Shown here: one piece after another, positions 35,231 to 48,631 of the stretch
Layout of the letters: every line of letters starts with the position of its first letter
How positions within the stretch are numbered: the stretch's first letter is position 1
From: an uncultured Pelagibacteraceae bacterium
Lineage (GTDB): Bacteria; Pseudomonadota; Alphaproteobacteria; Pelagibacterales; Pelagibacteraceae
Reading direction: 5' to 3'
Assembly (NCBI GenBank): GCA_902599805.1
Contig: CACKGP010000001.1
Location: 62,001-126,000 of the forward strand
DNA length: 64,000 bases
Notes under the pieces: generated by a model
The model's database searches: none
What the model saw: the letters and a program-made list of their open reading frames with translations, nothing else
Told to the model about the DNA's origin: nothing
Made by a program: the position numbers and the translations under genes

Positions 35231-38200
35231 ATGGAATTAACTTTTACTCAAAAAAAAAGTATTAGAAAAAATTTTGGAAAATTAAAAGAAAGCCTATCAA
35301 TACCTAACCTAATTGAAGTTCAAAAAAATTCTTACAAACAGTTCATAGAGTCTAAATCAGATAAAGAAAAAGTTTCAGCTTTAGATAAAGGATTAACAAA
35401 AGTCTTTAAAAGCATATTTCCTATAAACGATAGTTCTGAAAAATCTTCTCTTGAATTCATTTCTTGTAGTCTAGACAAACCAAAATTTGATGTAAACGAA
35501 TGTAGACAGAGGAGCCTTACTTATTCATCTGCATTGAAAGCGAACTTACGTTTAGTTGTTTATGAGATTAACCAAGAAAATAATACAAAACAAATATTAT
35601 CCGCAAAAGAGCAAGAAGTTTTCATGGGTGATTTACCTTTAATGACCTCAAGTGGAACATTTGTAGTTAATGGAGTTGAACGAGTAGTTGTAAACCAAAT
35701 GCACAGAAGTCCTGGTGTATTTTTTGACCACGACAAAGGAAAAACTCATAGTAGTGGAAAACTATTATTTAACTGCAGGATTATTCCAGGACGAGGCTCT
35801 TGGTTAGATTTCGAATTTGATCCAAAAGATATTTTATATTTTAGAATAGATAGAAAAAAGAAATTACCAATAACAACATTTTTGTATGCAATGGGAATGA
35901 GCAGGCAAAGCATTTTAGAACAATTTTATACTTACGATTCATATCAATTTGATACATCAACTAAGACTTGGTCCACTGAATTTAAACCAGAGAAGTATAA
36001 AAGACCAATAAAATTATTATTTGATTTAATCGATAAAAAAAATAATAAGAAAATATTAAAAAAAGGAGAAAAACTTAACTTTATTTTAGCCCAAAAGTTA
36101 AAAGAAAAAAACTTAGATAAAATTATAGTTTCAGAGGACGAAATAGTTGGAAAATATACCAACGAAGACTTAAAAGACTCCGAAGGAAAGTTAATAATTA
36201 ATTCTGGATTCAATGTTACAAAAGAAACTTTAGAAAAAATTATATCTTCAAAAATTTCCAAACTTAAACTTGCAAATGTAGATTCAATTTTAAAAGGTCC
36301 ATATATATTTGAAACAATTAAAATTGATAAAAATTTTGATAAACAATCTGCATTAAACGATATCTATAAAGTTTTAAGACCAGGAGAACCCCCAACACCT
36401 GAAGTAGCCGAGGAAGTTTTTAAAAATTTATATTTTAGTAACGAAAGATATGATTTGTCTGATGTTGGAAGAGTAAAACTGAATGCGAGGCTTGATCTTA
36501 AAGAAGATGATAATTTAAGAATACTTACAAAAAATGATATTATTTCTATAATACAGTTCATGTTGGATTTAAGAGATGGAAAAGGTGAAGTTGATGATAT
36601 AGATCACTTAGGCAATAGAAGAGTAAGATCTGTAGGTGAGTTAGTCGAAAATCAATTTAGAATTGGCTTGTTAAGAATGGAAAGAACTATTAGAGAAAAA
36701 ATGTCAACTTTTTTAGAAATCGAATCTGCATTGCCACAAGGATTAATTAATGCAAAACCTATTAGCACTTCTTTTAAAGATTTTTTTGCAACATCACAGC
36801 TATCTCAGTTTATGGATCAAACTAATCCATTATCAGAAATTACACATAAGAGAAGGGTCTCGGCACTAGGTCCAGGCGGATTAACCAGAGAAAGAGCGGG
36901 TTTTGAAGTTAGAGATGTTCACCCAACACATTACGGAAGAATTTGTCCAATAGAAACTCCTGAGGGACCAAATATAGGATTAATAAATAGTTTGGCAACA
37001 TACTCAAAAGTAAACAAATATGGTTTTATAGAAAGTCCATACAAGAAAGTGCAAAAGGGAAAGATTTTAGATAAAATTGAATATTTGTCAGCGATCGAGG
37101 AAGAAAAATTTACAATAGCGCAGGCAAACTCTCCTGTAAGTTCAGATGGAAGTTTTATAGAGGAATTAGTTTCTTGTAGAAAAGGATTAAATTTTGTTTT
37201 ATCGAGAAAAGATAATATTGACTACATTGATGTATCACCAAAGCAATTAGTTTCAGTTGCTGCATCCTTGATACCATTTTTGGAAAACGATGATGCAAAT
37301 AGAGCTCTGATGGGATCTAATATGATGAGGCAGGCTGTGCCATTATTAAAACCAGAGTCGCCACTAGTTGGAACAGGTATTGAAGGAGATGTAGCTTTAG
37401 ACTCAGGTGTAACTATAGTTGCGAAGCGTAATGGGGTAGTGGATAAAATAGATGGAAAAAGAATTGTAGTTAAAGCAACAGAAGAAAAAGATTTATCTAA
37501 ATCAGGAGTTGACATTTATAATTTAATGAAATTTCAAAGATCAAATCAGAATACTTGTATAAACCAAAAGCCCTTAGTGAAATGGGGAGATGTAATAAAA
37601 AAAGGAGATATAATTGCTGATGGACCAGCAACTAAATTGGGTGAGTTAGCCTTGGGTAAAAATGTTACAGTAGCATTCATGCCATGGCAGGGCTATAATT
37701 TTGAAGATTCTATTCTTATATCTGAAAGATGTGTAACAGATGATGTGTTTACCTCCATACATATCGAGGAATACGAATTAATGGCAAGGGATACAAAATT
37801 GGGTACAGAGGAAATAACTAGAGATATTCCTAATGTAAGTGAGGAAAGTTTAAAAAATCTCGATGAGTCAGGTATCGTTTATGTAGGTGCGGAAGTTAAA
37901 CAAGGAGATATTCTTGTTGGGAAAGTAACCCCAAAAGGCGAAACAGCTTCTAGTCCTGAGGAAAAATTATTGAGGTCAATATTTGGTGAAAAAGCTACCG
38001 ATGTAAGAGACACTTCCTTAAAATTACCACCAGGAAGCTCTGGGGTCGTAGTAGATGTTAGAGTTTTTAATAGACACGGTATTGAAAAAGACGAAAGAGC
38101 AATAGCAATAGAAAGATATGAAATTGAAGCAGTTCAGGAAGACAAGCAAGTTGAGGAAGAGATTTTAGTAAGAAATATAAAATTAAGATTAAATGAAATT

Positions 38201-39328
38201 TTAAAGAAAGAACCAATTGAGAAAAGCTTTAAATCCTTAAAAACTGGAGACACTCTAAGTAACGATATTTTAGATTCTCTTGATATAAAAGATTATTGGA
38301 AAATCAAGTTTAAAAGTGAAAATATAAATAGCAAAGTATCACAATTAAAAGAACAATTTGATAAAGCGCAAGAAGACATAAAATTAAGATTTGAAGATAA
38401 AGTTCTTAAAATTAGACAAGGAGACGATCTCCTACCAACAGTGATGAAGGTGGTTAAAGTTTTTGTTGCTGTAAAAAGAAGATTAATGCCAGGAGATAAA
38501 ATGGCTGGAAGACATGGAAATAAAGGCGTTATAAGCAAAATAGTACCAGTTGAAGATATGCCTTATATGGAAAGTGGCAAACCAGTTGATATAGTGTTAA
38601 ATCCATTAGGTGTACCAAGCCGAATGAATGTTGGGCAAATATTAGAAACTCACCTTGGGTGGTCATGTTCAGAACTTGGTGAAAAAGTAAGAAATTTATA
38701 TAATAATTTTCAAAAAACAAATGATAACAAAGATTTGAAGAATACTTTGGGCCAAATATATGGAGAAAAAAGGTTAAGTGATATTTTGAATAATCTGGAC
38801 GAAAGACAGTTTAAAGAACTATGTTCAAATTTGTCAAATGGAGTTCCGATAGCAACACCAGTTTTTGATGGAGCAACAACAGAAGATATTACCAAAATGT
38901 TAGATCTAGCCAATTTGCCAAATGCAGGTCAAACAAATTTATGGGATGGTAGAACAGGTACAAAATTCGACAGGCCAGTAACCGTAGGCATAATATATAT
39001 GCTTAAGCTTCATCATTTAGTGGAAGATAAAATTCATGCTAGATCAACAGGTCCTTACAGTTTAGTAACTCAACAACCATTAGGCGGCCGGGCTCAACTA
39101 GGAGGACAAAGATTTGGTGAAATGGAAGTTTGGGCATTAGAGGCATATGGTGCTTCATATACCTTGCAAGAAATTTTAACCGTTAAATCTGATGACGTTG
39201 CAGGAAGAACAAAAGTTTATGAAACAATAGTTAAGGGCGATGACAATTTCGAGTCAGGTGTACCAGAGTCTTTTAACGTTTTAATAAAAGAAATAAGAGC
39301 TTTAGGATTAAATATAGAATTGAATTAA
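35231..39328 (+). CDS. rpoB: DNA-directed RNA polymerase subunit beta
   Basis: 1365 aa, normal alphaproteobacterial size. Rifampicin region [29 protein letters not shown] (about 523-551), the [21 protein letters not shown] block, [29 protein letters not shown] (about 1090-1106) and the C-terminal [24 protein letters not shown] are intact. Residues of the rifampicin pocket look like the sensitive form (S, D, H, R, S present). Co-transcribed with rpoC, 9 bases apart. Confidence 0.99.
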   Translation: MELTFTQKKSIRKNFGKLKESLSIPNLIEVQKNSYKQFIESKSDKEKVSALDKGLTKVFKSIFPINDSSEKSSLEFISCSLDKPKFDVNECRQRSLTYSSALKANLRLVVYEINQENNTKQILSAKEQEVFMGDLPLMTSSGTFVVNGVERVVVNQMHRSPGVFFDHDKGKTHSSGKLLFNCRIIPGRGSWLDFEFDPKDILYFRIDRKKKLPITTFLYAMGMSRQSILEQFYTYDSYQFDTSTKTWSTEFKPEKYKRPIKLLFDLIDKKNNKKILKKGEKLNFILAQKLKEKNLDKIIVSEDEIVGKYTNEDLKDSEGKLIINSGFNVTKETLEKIISSKISKLKLANVDSILKGPYIFETIKIDKNFDKQSALNDIYKVLRPGEPPTPEVAEEVFKNLYFSNERYDLSDVGRVKLNARLDLKEDDNLRILTKNDIISIIQFMLDLRDGKGEVDDIDHLGNRRVRSVGELVENQFRIGLLRMERTIREKMSTFLEIESALPQGLINAKPISTSFKDFFATSQLSQFMDQTNPLSEITHKRRVSALGPGGLTRERAGFEVRDVHPTHYGRICPIETPEGPNIGLINSLATYSKVNKYGFIESPYKKVQKGKILDKIEYLSAIEEEKFTIAQANSPVSSDGSFIEELVSCRKGLNFVLSRKDNIDYIDVSPKQLVSVAASLIPFLENDDANRALMGSNMMRQAVPLLKPESPLVGTGIEGDVALDSGVTIVAKRNGVVDKIDGKRIVVKATEEKDLSKSGVDIYNLMKFQRSNQNTCINQKPLVKWGDVIKKGDIIADGPATKLGELALGKNVTVAFMPWQGYNFEDSILISERCVTDDVFTSIHIEEYELMARDTKLGTEEITRDIPNVSEESLKNLDESGIVYVGAEVKQGDILVGKVTPKGETASSPEEKLLRSIFGEKATDVRDTSLKLPPGSSGVVVDVRVFNRHGIEKDERAIAIERYEIEAVQEDKQVEEEILVRNIKLRLNEILKKEPIEKSFKSLKTGDTLSNDILDSLDIKDYWKIKFKSENINSKVSQLKEQFDKAQEDIKLRFEDKVLKIRQGDDLLPTVMKVVKVFVAVKRRLMPGDKMAGRHGNKGVISKIVPVEDMPYMESGKPVDIVLNPLGVPSRMNVGQILETHLGWSCSELGEKVRNLYNNFQKTNDNKDLKNTLGQIYGEKRLSDILNNLDERQFKELCSNLSNGVPIATPVFDGATTEDITKMLDLANLPNAGQTNLWDGRTGTKFDRPVTVGIIYMLKLHHLVEDKIHARSTGPYSLVTQQPLGGRAQLGGQRFGEMEVWALEAYGASYTLQEILTVKSDDVAGRTKVYETIVKGDDNFESGVPESFNVLIKEIRALGLNIELN

Positions 39329-39337
39329 AAATTTACA

Positions 39338-42300
39338 ATGAGAAAAGATTTATTAAATGATACAAGAAAAAGAGTTTCAGAAACGAATTTTAATCATATT
39401 AAAATTACTTTAGCGAGCCCAGAAAAAATAAAATCATGGTCTTTTGGTGAAATAAAAAAACCAGAAACTATAAATTATAGAACCTTTAAACCTGAAAAAG
39501 ACGGTTTATTTTGTGCAAGAATTTTTGGTCCAATCAAGGACTATGAATGTCTTTGTGGAAAATATAAAAGAATGAAGTTTCGAGGTATAATTTGTGAGAA
39601 ATGTGGAGTAGAAGTAACTAAGTCCAACGTAAGACGTGAAAGAATGGGACACATAGATCTCGCATGTCCTGTAGCACACATTTGGTTTCTAAAGTCATTA
39701 CCAAGTAGAATTTCTTTATCTATAGACATGAAACTCAAAGAGGTGGAAAAGATATTATATTTTGAGAGTTTTATAGTTATCGAACCTGGTTTAACTGAAT
39801 TAAAAAAAGGTCAACTTCTAACTGAGGATGAATATATAAAAGCCCAAGAAAAATATGGAGAAGACGGATTCACAGCTGGTATTGGTGCTGAAGCTGTAAG
39901 AGAAATACTATTAAGCATTGATCTAGCATCTGAGAGAAAAAAGCTTAGAGAGTCTTTAAAAACTATAAAGTCAAAAGTTACAGAGGAAAGGACTTTAAAA
40001 AGATTAAAACTCATTGAGTCATTTATAGACTCAGGAAATAAACCAGAATGGATGATTTTAACTACTGTTCCGGTAATACCACCAGAACTTCGACCATTAG
40101 TTCCACTTGATGGGGGGAGATTTGCTACATCGGATTTAAATGATTTATACAGAAGAGTAATTAATAGAAACAACAGACTTAAAAGACTTTTAGATTTAAA
40201 AGCTCCAGACATAATAGTCAGAAATGAGAAAAGAATGTTACAAGAGTCAGTTGATGCTTTGTTTGATAATGGAAGAAGAGGTAGAGTAATTACAGGAACT
40301 GGCAAAAGACCCTTAAAATCCTTAGCAGAAATGTTAAAAGGAAAGCAAGGTAGATTTAGACAAAATCTTTTAGGTAAACGAGTAGATTATTCTGGAAGAT
40401 CAGTAATTGTTGTTGGACCAGAACTTAAATTACACCAATGTGGTTTACCAAAAAAAATGGCATTGGAATTATTTAAACCATTTCTATATGCAAGATTAGA
40501 TAAACTAGGATTTGCAACAACCATTAAACAAGCAAAAAGGATGGTTGAAAAACAAAAAAGCGAGGTCTGGGATGCTCTTGAACATATAATAAGAGAGCAC
40601 CCGGTAATATTAAATAGGGCTCCAACATTACACAGGTTGGGTGTTCAAGCTTTTGAAGCAAAGTTAATAGAAGGAAATGCAATCGAATTACACCCTTTAG
40701 TCTGTGCAGCTTTCAATGCAGATTTTGATGGGGATCAAATGGCTGTACATGTACCATTAAGTTTAGAAGCACAAATCGAAGCACGTGTGCTTATGATGTC
40801 AACAAATAACATTTTAAGTCCATCGAACGGTAAACCAATAATTGTACCGAGCCAAGATATTGTGCTCGGGATATATTATTTGTCTCAACATAAAGAGGAC
40901 TCAAATACAAAACCAGTTGGTATTTTCTCTGATGTAGATGAAATCGAGAATGCAATTGACAGGAAAGATATAAGTGTACACTCTAAGATAGTTTCAGTAT
41001 TTGATACAATAGATAAAGATGGAAACAAAATTTCAGAAAAATATACAAGTACTGCCGGACGTTTTTTATTATCTAAAACCTTACCAAAAAATCACAGGAT
41101 TAAATTTGACCTTGTAAACAAATTGTTAACAAAAAAAGCAGTATCTGAGGTAATCGACACTGTATACAGATATTGTGGTCAAAAAGAAACAGTGATCTTT
41201 TGTGATCGAATAAAAGATTTAGGTTTCAAACATGCTTTTAAAGCTGGGATTTCATTTGGAAAAAATGATTTGATTATTCCAAAAACTAAAGAAAAATTGG
41301 TTAGTCAAACCAAAAAACAAATAGAAGATTATGAAAAACAATATCAAGATGGGCTTATTACTAGAGGAGAGAAATATAATAAAGTTGTAGATATTTGGTC
41401 TAAATGCACAGACTCAGTTGCAAATGAAATGATGAAAGAAATCTCTTCAGCTGAAAAAATTTATCCAGATGGTAGAATTGAAACTAATTCGGTTTTTATG
41501 ATGGCCGACTCTGGAGCTCGAGGATCACCAGCACAGATGAAACAATTGGCTGGTATGAGAGGACTTATAGCAAAACCATCTGGTGAAATTATTGAAACAC
41601 CAATAATTTCAAACTTTAAAGAGGGATTAACAGTATTAGAATATTTTAATTCAACTCACGGAGCTAGAAAAGGTTTAGCTGATACTGCTTTAAAGACTGC
41701 TAATTCAGGCTATTTAACAAGAAGACTTTGTGATGTGGCTCAAGATATTCAAATCACTATTAAAGAATGTGATGCAAAATCTCGATCATCAATAAAATTG
41801 TCCGAGATTATTGAGGGTGGTAACGTATTGGTGAGTTTATCTGAAAGGGTATTGGGTAGAGTCGCCGCTGAGGATGTAAAAAATCCATTAACCGGAGAAT
41901 TAATTATAAAGAAAAAACAAATGATTGACGAAAACATTTGCGAAAAAATAGATTCTGCTGGCGTTAAGTCTATTAATGTATTTTCAGTGATAACTTGTGG
42001 ATCTCAAAAAGGTGTTTGTCAAATGTGTTATGGTCGAGATCTTTCAAGAGGTAAGATAGTTAGTATTGGAGAAGCTATTGGAATGATAGCCGCACAATCA
42101 ATTGGTGAGCCAGGAACTCAATTAACTATGAGAACCTTTCACGTGGGTGGTACAGCACAAATTAAAGAGGACTCCTCAGTTGTATCTGTAAACTCAGGTA
42201 TTTTAAAGGTAAGTAATAAAAATTTATTAGAAGACTCAAAAAATAATATAATCGTCATGGGTAGAAATACTCAACTTTCTTTGGAAGATGATAACGGAAG

Positions 42301-43537
42301 ACAACTTGCTTTTTACAAGGTTCCGTATGGTTCAAAATTATTTTTTAAAAATGGTGAAAAAGTACAAAAAGGAAAAAAAATATGTGAATGGGACCCATAC
42401 ACCTTACCTGTAATAGCTGAAACAAATGGTATTGTTAACTACATGGATTTGGTCGATGGTGTTTCACTTGCAGAAACACTTGATGATGCTACAGGGATAT
42501 CCTCAAAATCAGTTGTAGATTGGAGATCGCAGTCAAAAAATACCGATTTAAAACCAAGAATAACATTAAGAAATTCTGATGGAGAAGTTATAAAAAAAGC
42601 TGATGGTAACGAAGCAAGATATTATTTAGTGCCAGATTCAATTCTTTCTGTGCAAGATGGACAAAAAATATCAGCTGGTGATGTTTTAGCAAGACTACCT
42701 AAAGAAACTTCAAAAACAAAAGATATAACAGGTGGTCTTCCAAGAGTTGCAGAACTATTTGAAGCAAGAAGACCAAAGGATAGCGCCATAATAGCAGAAG
42801 GCGATGGAACAATTCAATTTGGTAAAGAAGTTAGAGGGAAACAAAAAATTTCTATCGTTTCAGATAAAGGGGAGTCATCAAATTATTTAATACCAAAGGG
42901 AAAACACACAAATTTTAATCAGGGGGAAAAAATTAAAAAAGGTGAATATTTATTAGACGGAGCACCTGCGCCTCATGATATTTTAAGGATTTTGGGAGTA
43001 GAAGCTTTAACAGAATATTTTGTAACAGAAGTACAAGAAGTTTATAGAATGCAGGGAGTTGTAATAAACGACAAGCATATCGAAACAATAGTAAGACAGA
43101 TGCTTAAAAAAGTTGAAATTAAAGAGTCAGGAGACTCAGATTATTTAAATGGTGAACTTGTTGATAGAATTGATTTAAACAACGCAAATGAGGAGCTAAA
43201 AAAACAAAACAAAAAACCTGCTTCTGGTGAAAGAGTATTATTAGGCATAACCAAAGCCTCACTTCAAACAAACTCGTTTATATCCGCAGCTTCTTTCCAA
43301 GAAACTACAAGAGTATTGACCGACTCTGCAATAAAAGGAAAAATAGATACGCTAGAGGGCCTTAAGGAAAACGTAATTGTCGGTAGACTTATTCCTGCTG
43401 GTACAGGCCTAACAAAAAATATTTTAGACAAACAAGCAAGAGAGGAAGATAAAATAAGAATTGCAGAATTGAAAAAACAAGAACTCGCAAAACAAGAGAT
43501 AGAGAAAACTCAAAAAACAGAGATTAAGACCGAATAA
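39338..43537 (+). CDS. rpoC: DNA-directed RNA polymerase subunit beta'
   Basis: 1399 aa. N-terminal zinc finger [23 protein letters not shown] (about 71-93), the active-site [14 protein letters not shown] with three Asp (about 461-474), the second zinc cluster [15 protein letters not shown] and the bridge/trigger region [20 protein letters not shown]-terminus ends with a Lys/Glu/Gln-rich tail. A GGGGTTTTTTT stretch follows the stop, but without a strong stem. Confidence 0.99.
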   Translation: MRKDLLNDTRKRVSETNFNHIKITLASPEKIKSWSFGEIKKPETINYRTFKPEKDGLFCARIFGPIKDYECLCGKYKRMKFRGIICEKCGVEVTKSNVRRERMGHIDLACPVAHIWFLKSLPSRISLSIDMKLKEVEKILYFESFIVIEPGLTELKKGQLLTEDEYIKAQEKYGEDGFTAGIGAEAVREILLSIDLASERKKLRESLKTIKSKVTEERTLKRLKLIESFIDSGNKPEWMILTTVPVIPPELRPLVPLDGGRFATSDLNDLYRRVINRNNRLKRLLDLKAPDIIVRNEKRMLQESVDALFDNGRRGRVITGTGKRPLKSLAEMLKGKQGRFRQNLLGKRVDYSGRSVIVVGPELKLHQCGLPKKMALELFKPFLYARLDKLGFATTIKQAKRMVEKQKSEVWDALEHIIREHPVILNRAPTLHRLGVQAFEAKLIEGNAIELHPLVCAAFNADFDGDQMAVHVPLSLEAQIEARVLMMSTNNILSPSNGKPIIVPSQDIVLGIYYLSQHKEDSNTKPVGIFSDVDEIENAIDRKDISVHSKIVSVFDTIDKDGNKISEKYTSTAGRFLLSKTLPKNHRIKFDLVNKLLTKKAVSEVIDTVYRYCGQKETVIFCDRIKDLGFKHAFKAGISFGKNDLIIPKTKEKLVSQTKKQIEDYEKQYQDGLITRGEKYNKVVDIWSKCTDSVANEMMKEISSAEKIYPDGRIETNSVFMMADSGARGSPAQMKQLAGMRGLIAKPSGEIIETPIISNFKEGLTVLEYFNSTHGARKGLADTALKTANSGYLTRRLCDVAQDIQITIKECDAKSRSSIKLSEIIEGGNVLVSLSERVLGRVAAEDVKNPLTGELIIKKKQMIDENICEKIDSAGVKSINVFSVITCGSQKGVCQMCYGRDLSRGKIVSIGEAIGMIAAQSIGEPGTQLTMRTFHVGGTAQIKEDSSVVSVNSGILKVSNKNLLEDSKNNIIVMGRNTQLSLEDDNGRQLAFYKVPYGSKLFFKNGEKVQKGKKICEWDPYTLPVIAETNGIVNYMDLVDGVSLAETLDDATGISSKSVVDWRSQSKNTDLKPRITLRNSDGEVIKKADGNEARYYLVPDSILSVQDGQKISAGDVLARLPKETSKTKDITGGLPRVAELFEARRPKDSAIIAEGDGTIQFGKEVRGKQKISIVSDKGESSNYLIPKGKHTNFNQGEKIKKGEYLLDGAPAPHDILRILGVEALTEYFVTEVQEVYRMQGVVINDKHIETIVRQMLKKVEIKESGDSDYLNGELVDRIDLNNANEELKKQNKKPASGERVLLGITKASLQTNSFISAASFQETTRVLTDSAIKGKIDTLEGLKENVIVGRLIPAGTGLTKNILDKQAREEDKIRIAELKKQELAKQEIEKTQKTEIKTE

Positions 43538-43714
43538 CGCAAGTATTTAAGGGGTTTTTTTACTTATTAAACGTTGACTTTTTAGACTTCAATGTTAATT
43601 TAGCGCAATTTTGATGGTTAAAAGTAAGGTAACGCTGACCTTAAACAATAACTAAAAAAAGAAAGAAACCTAAGTCTATCTTTACTTTTATCTATCTAAA
43701 ACTTTTTAAAAATT
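43538..43714 (+). promoter_or_regulatory. rpoC-rpsL intergenic region: candidate str promoter and structured leader
   Basis: The largest gene-free stretch of the window (177 bases). A TTGACT (43574-43579) with 16-base spacer and TAATTT (43596-43601) is the best promoter candidate; start near 43608 leaves a leader of about 107 bases. In the leader, TAAGGT (43625-43630) can pair with ACCTTA (43638-43643), and 43619-43628 can pair with 43681-43690 (9 Watson-Crick pairs plus one G-T). The two helices overlap and exclude each other. Regulatory meaning is inference. Confidence 0.38.
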
Positions 43715-44086
43715 ATGCCGACTATTAATCAGTTGATGAGAAAACCCAGGGTAAAGCCTTTAGCTAGAAATAAAGTTCCAGCTTTAGAAAAACAACCTCT
43801 TAAAAGAGCCGTTTGTATTAAGGTTTACACAACAACACCAAAAAAACCAAATTCAGCTTTAAGAAAGGTTGCAAGAGTAAGATTATCAAATGGTTATGAA
43901 GTAACAGCATATATACCTGGAGAAGGACATAATTTACAAGAACATTCTGTAGTTCTTATTAGAGGTGGAAGAGTAAAAGATTTACCTGGTGTAAGGTATC
44001 ATATTTTAAGAGGAAATCTTGATGCACAAGGCGTTACAGCTCGTAAAAAAAGACGTTCTCTGTATGGAGCAAAAAAACCAAAATAA
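43715..44086 (+). CDS. rpsL: 30S ribosomal protein S12
   Basis: 123 aa. Decoding-centre protein; [19 protein letters not shown] (about 39-57, with the streptomycin-relevant Lys) and [18 protein letters not shown] (about 85-102) are wild type. First gene of str, followed by rpsG 9 bases later. Confidence 0.99.
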   Translation: MPTINQLMRKPRVKPLARNKVPALEKQPLKRAVCIKVYTTTPKKPNSALRKVARVRLSNGYEVTAYIPGEGHNLQEHSVVLIRGGRVKDLPGVRYHILRGNLDAQGVTARKKRRSLYGAKKPK

Positions 44087-44089
44087 TAA

Positions 44090-44566
<477 letters not shown>

Positions 44567-44570
44567 TATT

Positions 44571-46646
44571 ATGCCTAGATCACATACATTAGAAAAATAT
44601 CGTAACATTGGAATTATGGCTCACATAGATGCTGGTAAAACTACGACGACAGAAAGAATTTTATATTATACTGGAAAAAGTCACAAAATTGGTGAGGTTC
44701 ACGATGGTGCGGCTACTATGGATTGGATGGAGCAAGAGCAAGAAAGAGGTATAACAATTACTTCTGCAGCAACAACTTGTTTTTGGCGAGAACACAGAAT
44801 TAATATTATAGATACACCTGGGCATGTAGATTTTACGATAGAAGTTGAAAGATCGCTAAAAGTTTTGGATGGAGCGGTTGCAGTATTTGATGGTGTTGCT
44901 GGTGTCGAACCTCAATCCGAAACAGTCTGGCGTCAAGCTGATAAGTACAAAGTGCCAAGAATCTGTTTTGTAAATAAGCTTGATAGAACCGGAGCAGACT
45001 TTTTCAATTGTGTTCAAATGATCAAGGATAGACTCGGTGCTAAACCTCTTGTTATGCAAATACCTGTTGGAATTGAGTCTTCACTAAAAGGTGTAGTTGA
45101 TTTAATTAAAATGAAAGCCGTAATTTGGAAAGATGAAAAACTTGGAGCTGAGTTCGAATATGTAGATATACCTGCAGAATTAAAGGAACAAGCAGACAAA
45201 TACCGAAAAGATTTAGTTGAGACAGCCGTAGAACAAGATGAAAAATTAATGGATGATTATTTAAATGGTAAAGAAATTTCTGAAAAAGATATAATAGCCT
45301 GCGTCAGAAAAGGATGCTTAAAATTTGATTTTGTACCAGTAATTACTGGTTCAGCATTTAAGAATAAAGGTGTTCAACCCTTACTTGATGCTGTTATTGA
45401 TTTTCTTCCTAGTCCTAAAGATATTAACTCAATAAAAGGTACTAAACCAAACTCTAAAGATGAAATAGAGAGAAAATTTGATGATAAAGAGCCTTTTTCG
45501 GCTTTAGCTTTTAAAGTAGCAAACGACCCCTTTGTTGGATCTTTAACTTTTATAAGAATTTACTCAGGCACCTTAAAATCCGGAACTGGAATTTATAATA
45601 CTTCACGAGATAAAGAAGAAAGAGTTGGTAGAATGTTATTGATGCATGCTAACAGCAGAGAAGATGTAAAAGAAGCTAACGCTGGAGACATAGTTGCTCT
45701 GGCAGGGTTAAAATATACTATAACAGGACATACGCTTTCAGACGAAGACAACCCAGTCGTTTTAGAGCCAATGGAGTTTCCAGATCCAGTTATAGAGATT
45801 GCGGTTGAACCTAAAACGAAGGGTGATCAAGAGAAAATGGGTGAGGCCCTTGGAAGGTTAGCCAAAGAAGACCCATCATTTAGAGTATCTTCTGATGAGG
45901 AGTCTGGTCAAACAATTATTAAAGGTATGGGAGAGCTACATTTAGATATTATTGTAGATAGAATGAAAAGAGAATTTAAAGTAGAAGCAAATATTGGTGC
46001 TCCACAGGTTGCTTACAGAGAAACTATTCTAAAACCAGTATCGAGCGTTTACATTCACAAAAAACAAAGTGGAGGCGCTGGTCAATTTGCAAAAGTTGAA
46101 CTTAATGTTGAGCCTTTAGAACCAGGAAAAGGAAGAGAAGTTGAAAATAAAATTAAAGGTGGAGCAATACCAAAAGAATTTATACCAGGAGTAGAAAAGG
46201 GAATTGAAAGTGTTGCTGATAATGGAATATTAGCAGGATTTCCTTTAATAGATTATAAAGTAACAATTGTAGATGGCTTACACCACGATGTTGACTCTAG
46301 CGTTTTAGCATTTGAAATAGCATCCAGATACTGTTTCAAAGAAGCTTGTACTAAAGCAACTTTAAAATTATTAGAACCTATGATGCGGGTTGAAGTAATT
46401 ACACCTGAAGACTACATGGGTGATGTAATTGGTGACTTAAACAGTAGAAGAGGACAAGTATCAACTACAGAAACAAGAGGAAATGCAACAGTAATAAGTG
46501 CAATGGTACCTTTAGCAAACATGTTTGGCTACATAAACAATTTGAGATCTATGTCCCAAGGTAGAGCGCAATACTCAATGTTTTTTGATCACTACGCTAA
46601 AGTTCCTCAAAATGTTCAAGACGAAGTAACAAAAAAAATGGCTTAA
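44571..46646 (+). CDS. fusA: Elongation factor G
   Basis: 691 aa from ATG 44571 (the family opening [30 protein letters not shown]); an upstream ATG at 44547 in the rpsG 3' end is not preferred. GTPase that drives translocation: P-loop [37 protein letters not shown]. Five-domain length is complete. The next gene, rpsJ, starts 1 base after the stop, so the tuf copy usually found here is missing and str runs into S10. Confidence 0.98.
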   Translation: MPRSHTLEKYRNIGIMAHIDAGKTTTTERILYYTGKSHKIGEVHDGAATMDWMEQEQERGITITSAATTCFWREHRINIIDTPGHVDFTIEVERSLKVLDGAVAVFDGVAGVEPQSETVWRQADKYKVPRICFVNKLDRTGADFFNCVQMIKDRLGAKPLVMQIPVGIESSLKGVVDLIKMKAVIWKDEKLGAEFEYVDIPAELKEQADKYRKDLVETAVEQDEKLMDDYLNGKEISEKDIIACVRKGCLKFDFVPVITGSAFKNKGVQPLLDAVIDFLPSPKDINSIKGTKPNSKDEIERKFDDKEPFSALAFKVANDPFVGSLTFIRIYSGTLKSGTGIYNTSRDKEERVGRMLLMHANSREDVKEANAGDIVALAGLKYTITGHTLSDEDNPVVLEPMEFPDPVIEIAVEPKTKGDQEKMGEALGRLAKEDPSFRVSSDEESGQTIIKGMGELHLDIIVDRMKREFKVEANIGAPQVAYRETILKPVSSVYIHKKQSGGAGQFAKVELNVEPLEPGKGREVENKIKGGAIPKEFIPGVEKGIESVADNGILAGFPLIDYKVTIVDGLHHDVDSSVLAFEIASRYCFKEACTKATLKLLEPMMRVEVITPEDYMGDVIGDLNSRRGQVSTTETRGNATVISAMVPLANMFGYINNLRSMSQGRAQYSMFFDHYAKVPQNVQDEVTKKMA

Positions 46647-46647
46647 A

Positions 46648-46956
46648 ATGGAAAATCAAAATATTAGAATACATCTTAGAGCTTATGATAACAAAATCCT
46701 CGATTTATCTACAGAGGAAATAGTTAATACAGCTAAAAGAACCGGAGCTCAAGTAAAAGGACCAATACCTTTGCCTACTAAAATTGAAAGATTTACAGTT
46801 TTGAGATCACCACATATTGATAAAAAAAGTAGAGAACAATTTGAAACAAGAACTCATAAGAGGTTAATAGATATCGTTGAACCGACACCACAAACAGTCG
46901 AAGCTTTAATGAAATTAGATTTGGCATCAGGAGTAGATATAGAAATTAAAATTTAA
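46648..46956 (+). CDS. rpsJ: 30S ribosomal protein S10
   Basis: 102 aa. Small-subunit head protein and NusE antitermination factor, partner of NusG encoded at 32.7 kb. [14 protein letters not shown] at the start and [26 protein letters not shown] (about 39-64) identify it. The classical S10-operon promoter region is absent; only one base lies between it and fusA. Confidence 0.98.
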   Translation: MENQNIRIHLRAYDNKILDLSTEEIVNTAKRTGAQVKGPIPLPTKIERFTVLRSPHIDKKSREQFETRTHKRLIDIVEPTPQTVEALMKLDLASGVDIEIKI

Positions 46957-46958
46957 AA

Positions 46959-47708
46959 ATGACTTTAGGTTTAGTAGGAAAAAAAATGGGAATGACACGA
47001 GAGTTTTTTAACTCAGGCATTTCTGTGCCTGTCACAGTGGTAAAGGTTGAAAAAGGAAGAATTATTGACGTGTATACAAAAGAAAAGAACGGTTATTCAG
47101 CAATTAAATTAGGCTTTATTAAGAAGAAAAATTCAAAGCTTACTAACCAAATGAAAGGTTTTTTTGCTAAAAAAAATACAGAACCTAAAAAAATAATAAA
47201 AGAATATAGGGTTGAAAAAACAGACGAATACAAAACAGGAAGTGAAATTGGCTTGGAAATTTTAAAGGATGTTAAGTTTATTGACGTTAGATCACAAACA
47301 ATAGGAAAAGGATTTGCTGGTGTAATGAAAAAATATAATTTTGGGGGTTTAAGAGCAAGCCACGGTGTTTCTGTTTCTCATAGATCTCATGGATCAACTG
47401 GTCAAAATCAGGATCCTGGAAAAGTCTTTAAAGGTAAGAAAATGGCTGGCCACATGGGGTCTAAATTTAGAACTATACTAAATCTTGAAATAATAAAATC
47501 TGATGTTGAAAATGGTCTTATTTATATAAAAGGATCGATTCCTGGCTCTAAAAATACAACAGTCTTTTTAAGAAAATCAAAAAAAACTTTTAACAGAAAA
47601 ACTAGTTTAGAAAAATTTGCGCAAACTGCCCAAGTAACAAAACCTGCGGGTAAAAAAGAAACTAAAAAGGAAGAAGTATCAAAAAAAACTGAACCAAAAA
47701 AGAAATAA
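46959..47708 (+). CDS. rplC: 50S ribosomal protein L3, with Lys-rich tail
   Basis: 249 aa versus about 209 in E. coli. Core L3 is clear: LVGKKMGMTREF, GKGFAGVMKKYNFGG (about 113-127), HRSHGSTGQNQDPGKVFKGKKMAGHMG (about 145-171, near the peptidyl-transferase centre). The extra 35-40 residues are a Lys/Glu/Thr-rich tail (about 212-249), probably disordered and RNA-binding. Confidence 0.97.
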   Translation: MTLGLVGKKMGMTREFFNSGISVPVTVVKVEKGRIIDVYTKEKNGYSAIKLGFIKKKNSKLTNQMKGFFAKKNTEPKKIIKEYRVEKTDEYKTGSEIGLEILKDVKFIDVRSQTIGKGFAGVMKKYNFGGLRASHGVSVSHRSHGSTGQNQDPGKVFKGKKMAGHMGSKFRTILNLEIIKSDVENGLIYIKGSIPGSKNTTVFLRKSKKTFNRKTSLEKFAQTAQVTKPAGKKETKKEEVSKKTEPKKK

Positions 47709-47711
47709 ATT

Positions 47712-48347
47712 ATGAATTTAAAAGTTTTAAATATTCAGGGCAATAAAAGCAAAGACATCAGTGTGTCTGATAAACTAGCAGGTCTAAAAGTTAATAATAG
47801 ACTTTTAAAATATGTGATTGACTGGCAGCTTAATCATTCAAAAAAGCGTGTTGCAAAAACTAAACAAAGGAATGAGGTTGTAGGTTCTACAAAGAAGATT
47901 TATGCCCAAAAAGGAACTGGTGGCGCCAGACACGCTTCAAGAAAAGCCCCTTTATTTGTTGGTGGTGGAGTAGCTCATGGACCAAAAGGTGACAACTATA
48001 AGACTAAAAAAATAAATAAAAAAATTAGAAAAATAGCTTTAGCTCAAACAATATCAAAGAAAAAAAATAATAATGAACTATTTATTTTCGATGATGTAAA
48101 AACAGAAATTAAAAAAACAAAAATATTTTACTCATTTTTGAATAAAAACAAAATTGATAATGTTTTAATTGTTTCCGATAAAACTACTGAAAAAAATATT
48201 GAAAAATCTGTAAGAAATTTACCAAATGTTAAGTTAGTAAGTGAGTTAGGAACAAACGTTTATGATCTTGTAAAATATAAAAACGTTTTATTTACCACAA
48301 GTTCAATTAAAAATATTCAAAATAGGTTAACGAATGAAAAAAATTAA
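47712..48347 (+). CDS. rplD: 50S ribosomal protein L4
   Basis: 211 aa. Loop region KQRNEVVGSTKKIYAQKGTGGARHASRKAPLFVGGG (about 52-87) reaches into the exit tunnel. In enterobacteria L4 autoregulates the S10 operon through its leader; that leader is not present here. Overlaps rplW by 14 bases. Confidence 0.97.
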   Translation: MNLKVLNIQGNKSKDISVSDKLAGLKVNNRLLKYVIDWQLNHSKKRVAKTKQRNEVVGSTKKIYAQKGTGGARHASRKAPLFVGGGVAHGPKGDNYKTKKINKKIRKIALAQTISKKKNNNELFIFDDVKTEIKKTKIFYSFLNKNKIDNVLIVSDKTTEKNIEKSVRNLPNVKLVSELGTNVYDLVKYKNVLFTTSSIKNIQNRLTNEKN

Positions 48348-48627
48348 TTATTTAGATTCTGTTATAGAACCAATTATCACGGAAAAGGCAACAAGTCTTT
48401 CAGAGCAAAATAAGGTTATATTTAAAGTAAGAAACGATGCATCAAAAAAATCAATTAAAAAAAATATTGAGAAAATTTTTAAAGTAAACGTGATTAAAAT
48501 AAATACAATTACTAAAAAATCTAAAAGTAAAGTTATAAGAGGCAGAATTGGATTTAAAAAAGGATATAAAAAAGCAATGATAACTTTAAAAAAAGGTCAA
48601 AGTATAGACCTGGCATCAGGAGCTTAA
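48334..48627 (+). CDS. rplW: 50S ribosomal protein L23
   Basis: 97 aa. Tunnel-exit protein that docks SRP and trigger factor. VIEPIITEKATSLSEQNKVIFKV (about 10-32) is the family signature. Begins inside the 3' end of rplD. Confidence 0.97.
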   Translation: MKKINYLDSVIEPIITEKATSLSEQNKVIFKVRNDASKKSIKKNIEKIFKVNVIKINTITKKSKSKVIRGRIGFKKGYKKAMITLKKGQSIDLASGA

Positions 48628-48631
48628 AATT

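Noticed and set aside
39811-40305. 164-aa minus-strand ORF inside rpoC
   Set aside because: Antisense shadow of a certain rpoC segment; no recognisable domain.
43541-43572. Possible rpoC terminator
   Set aside because: The GGGG-T7 stretch has no stem before it; the only pairing (AAGTA/TACTT) places the T-run in the loop.
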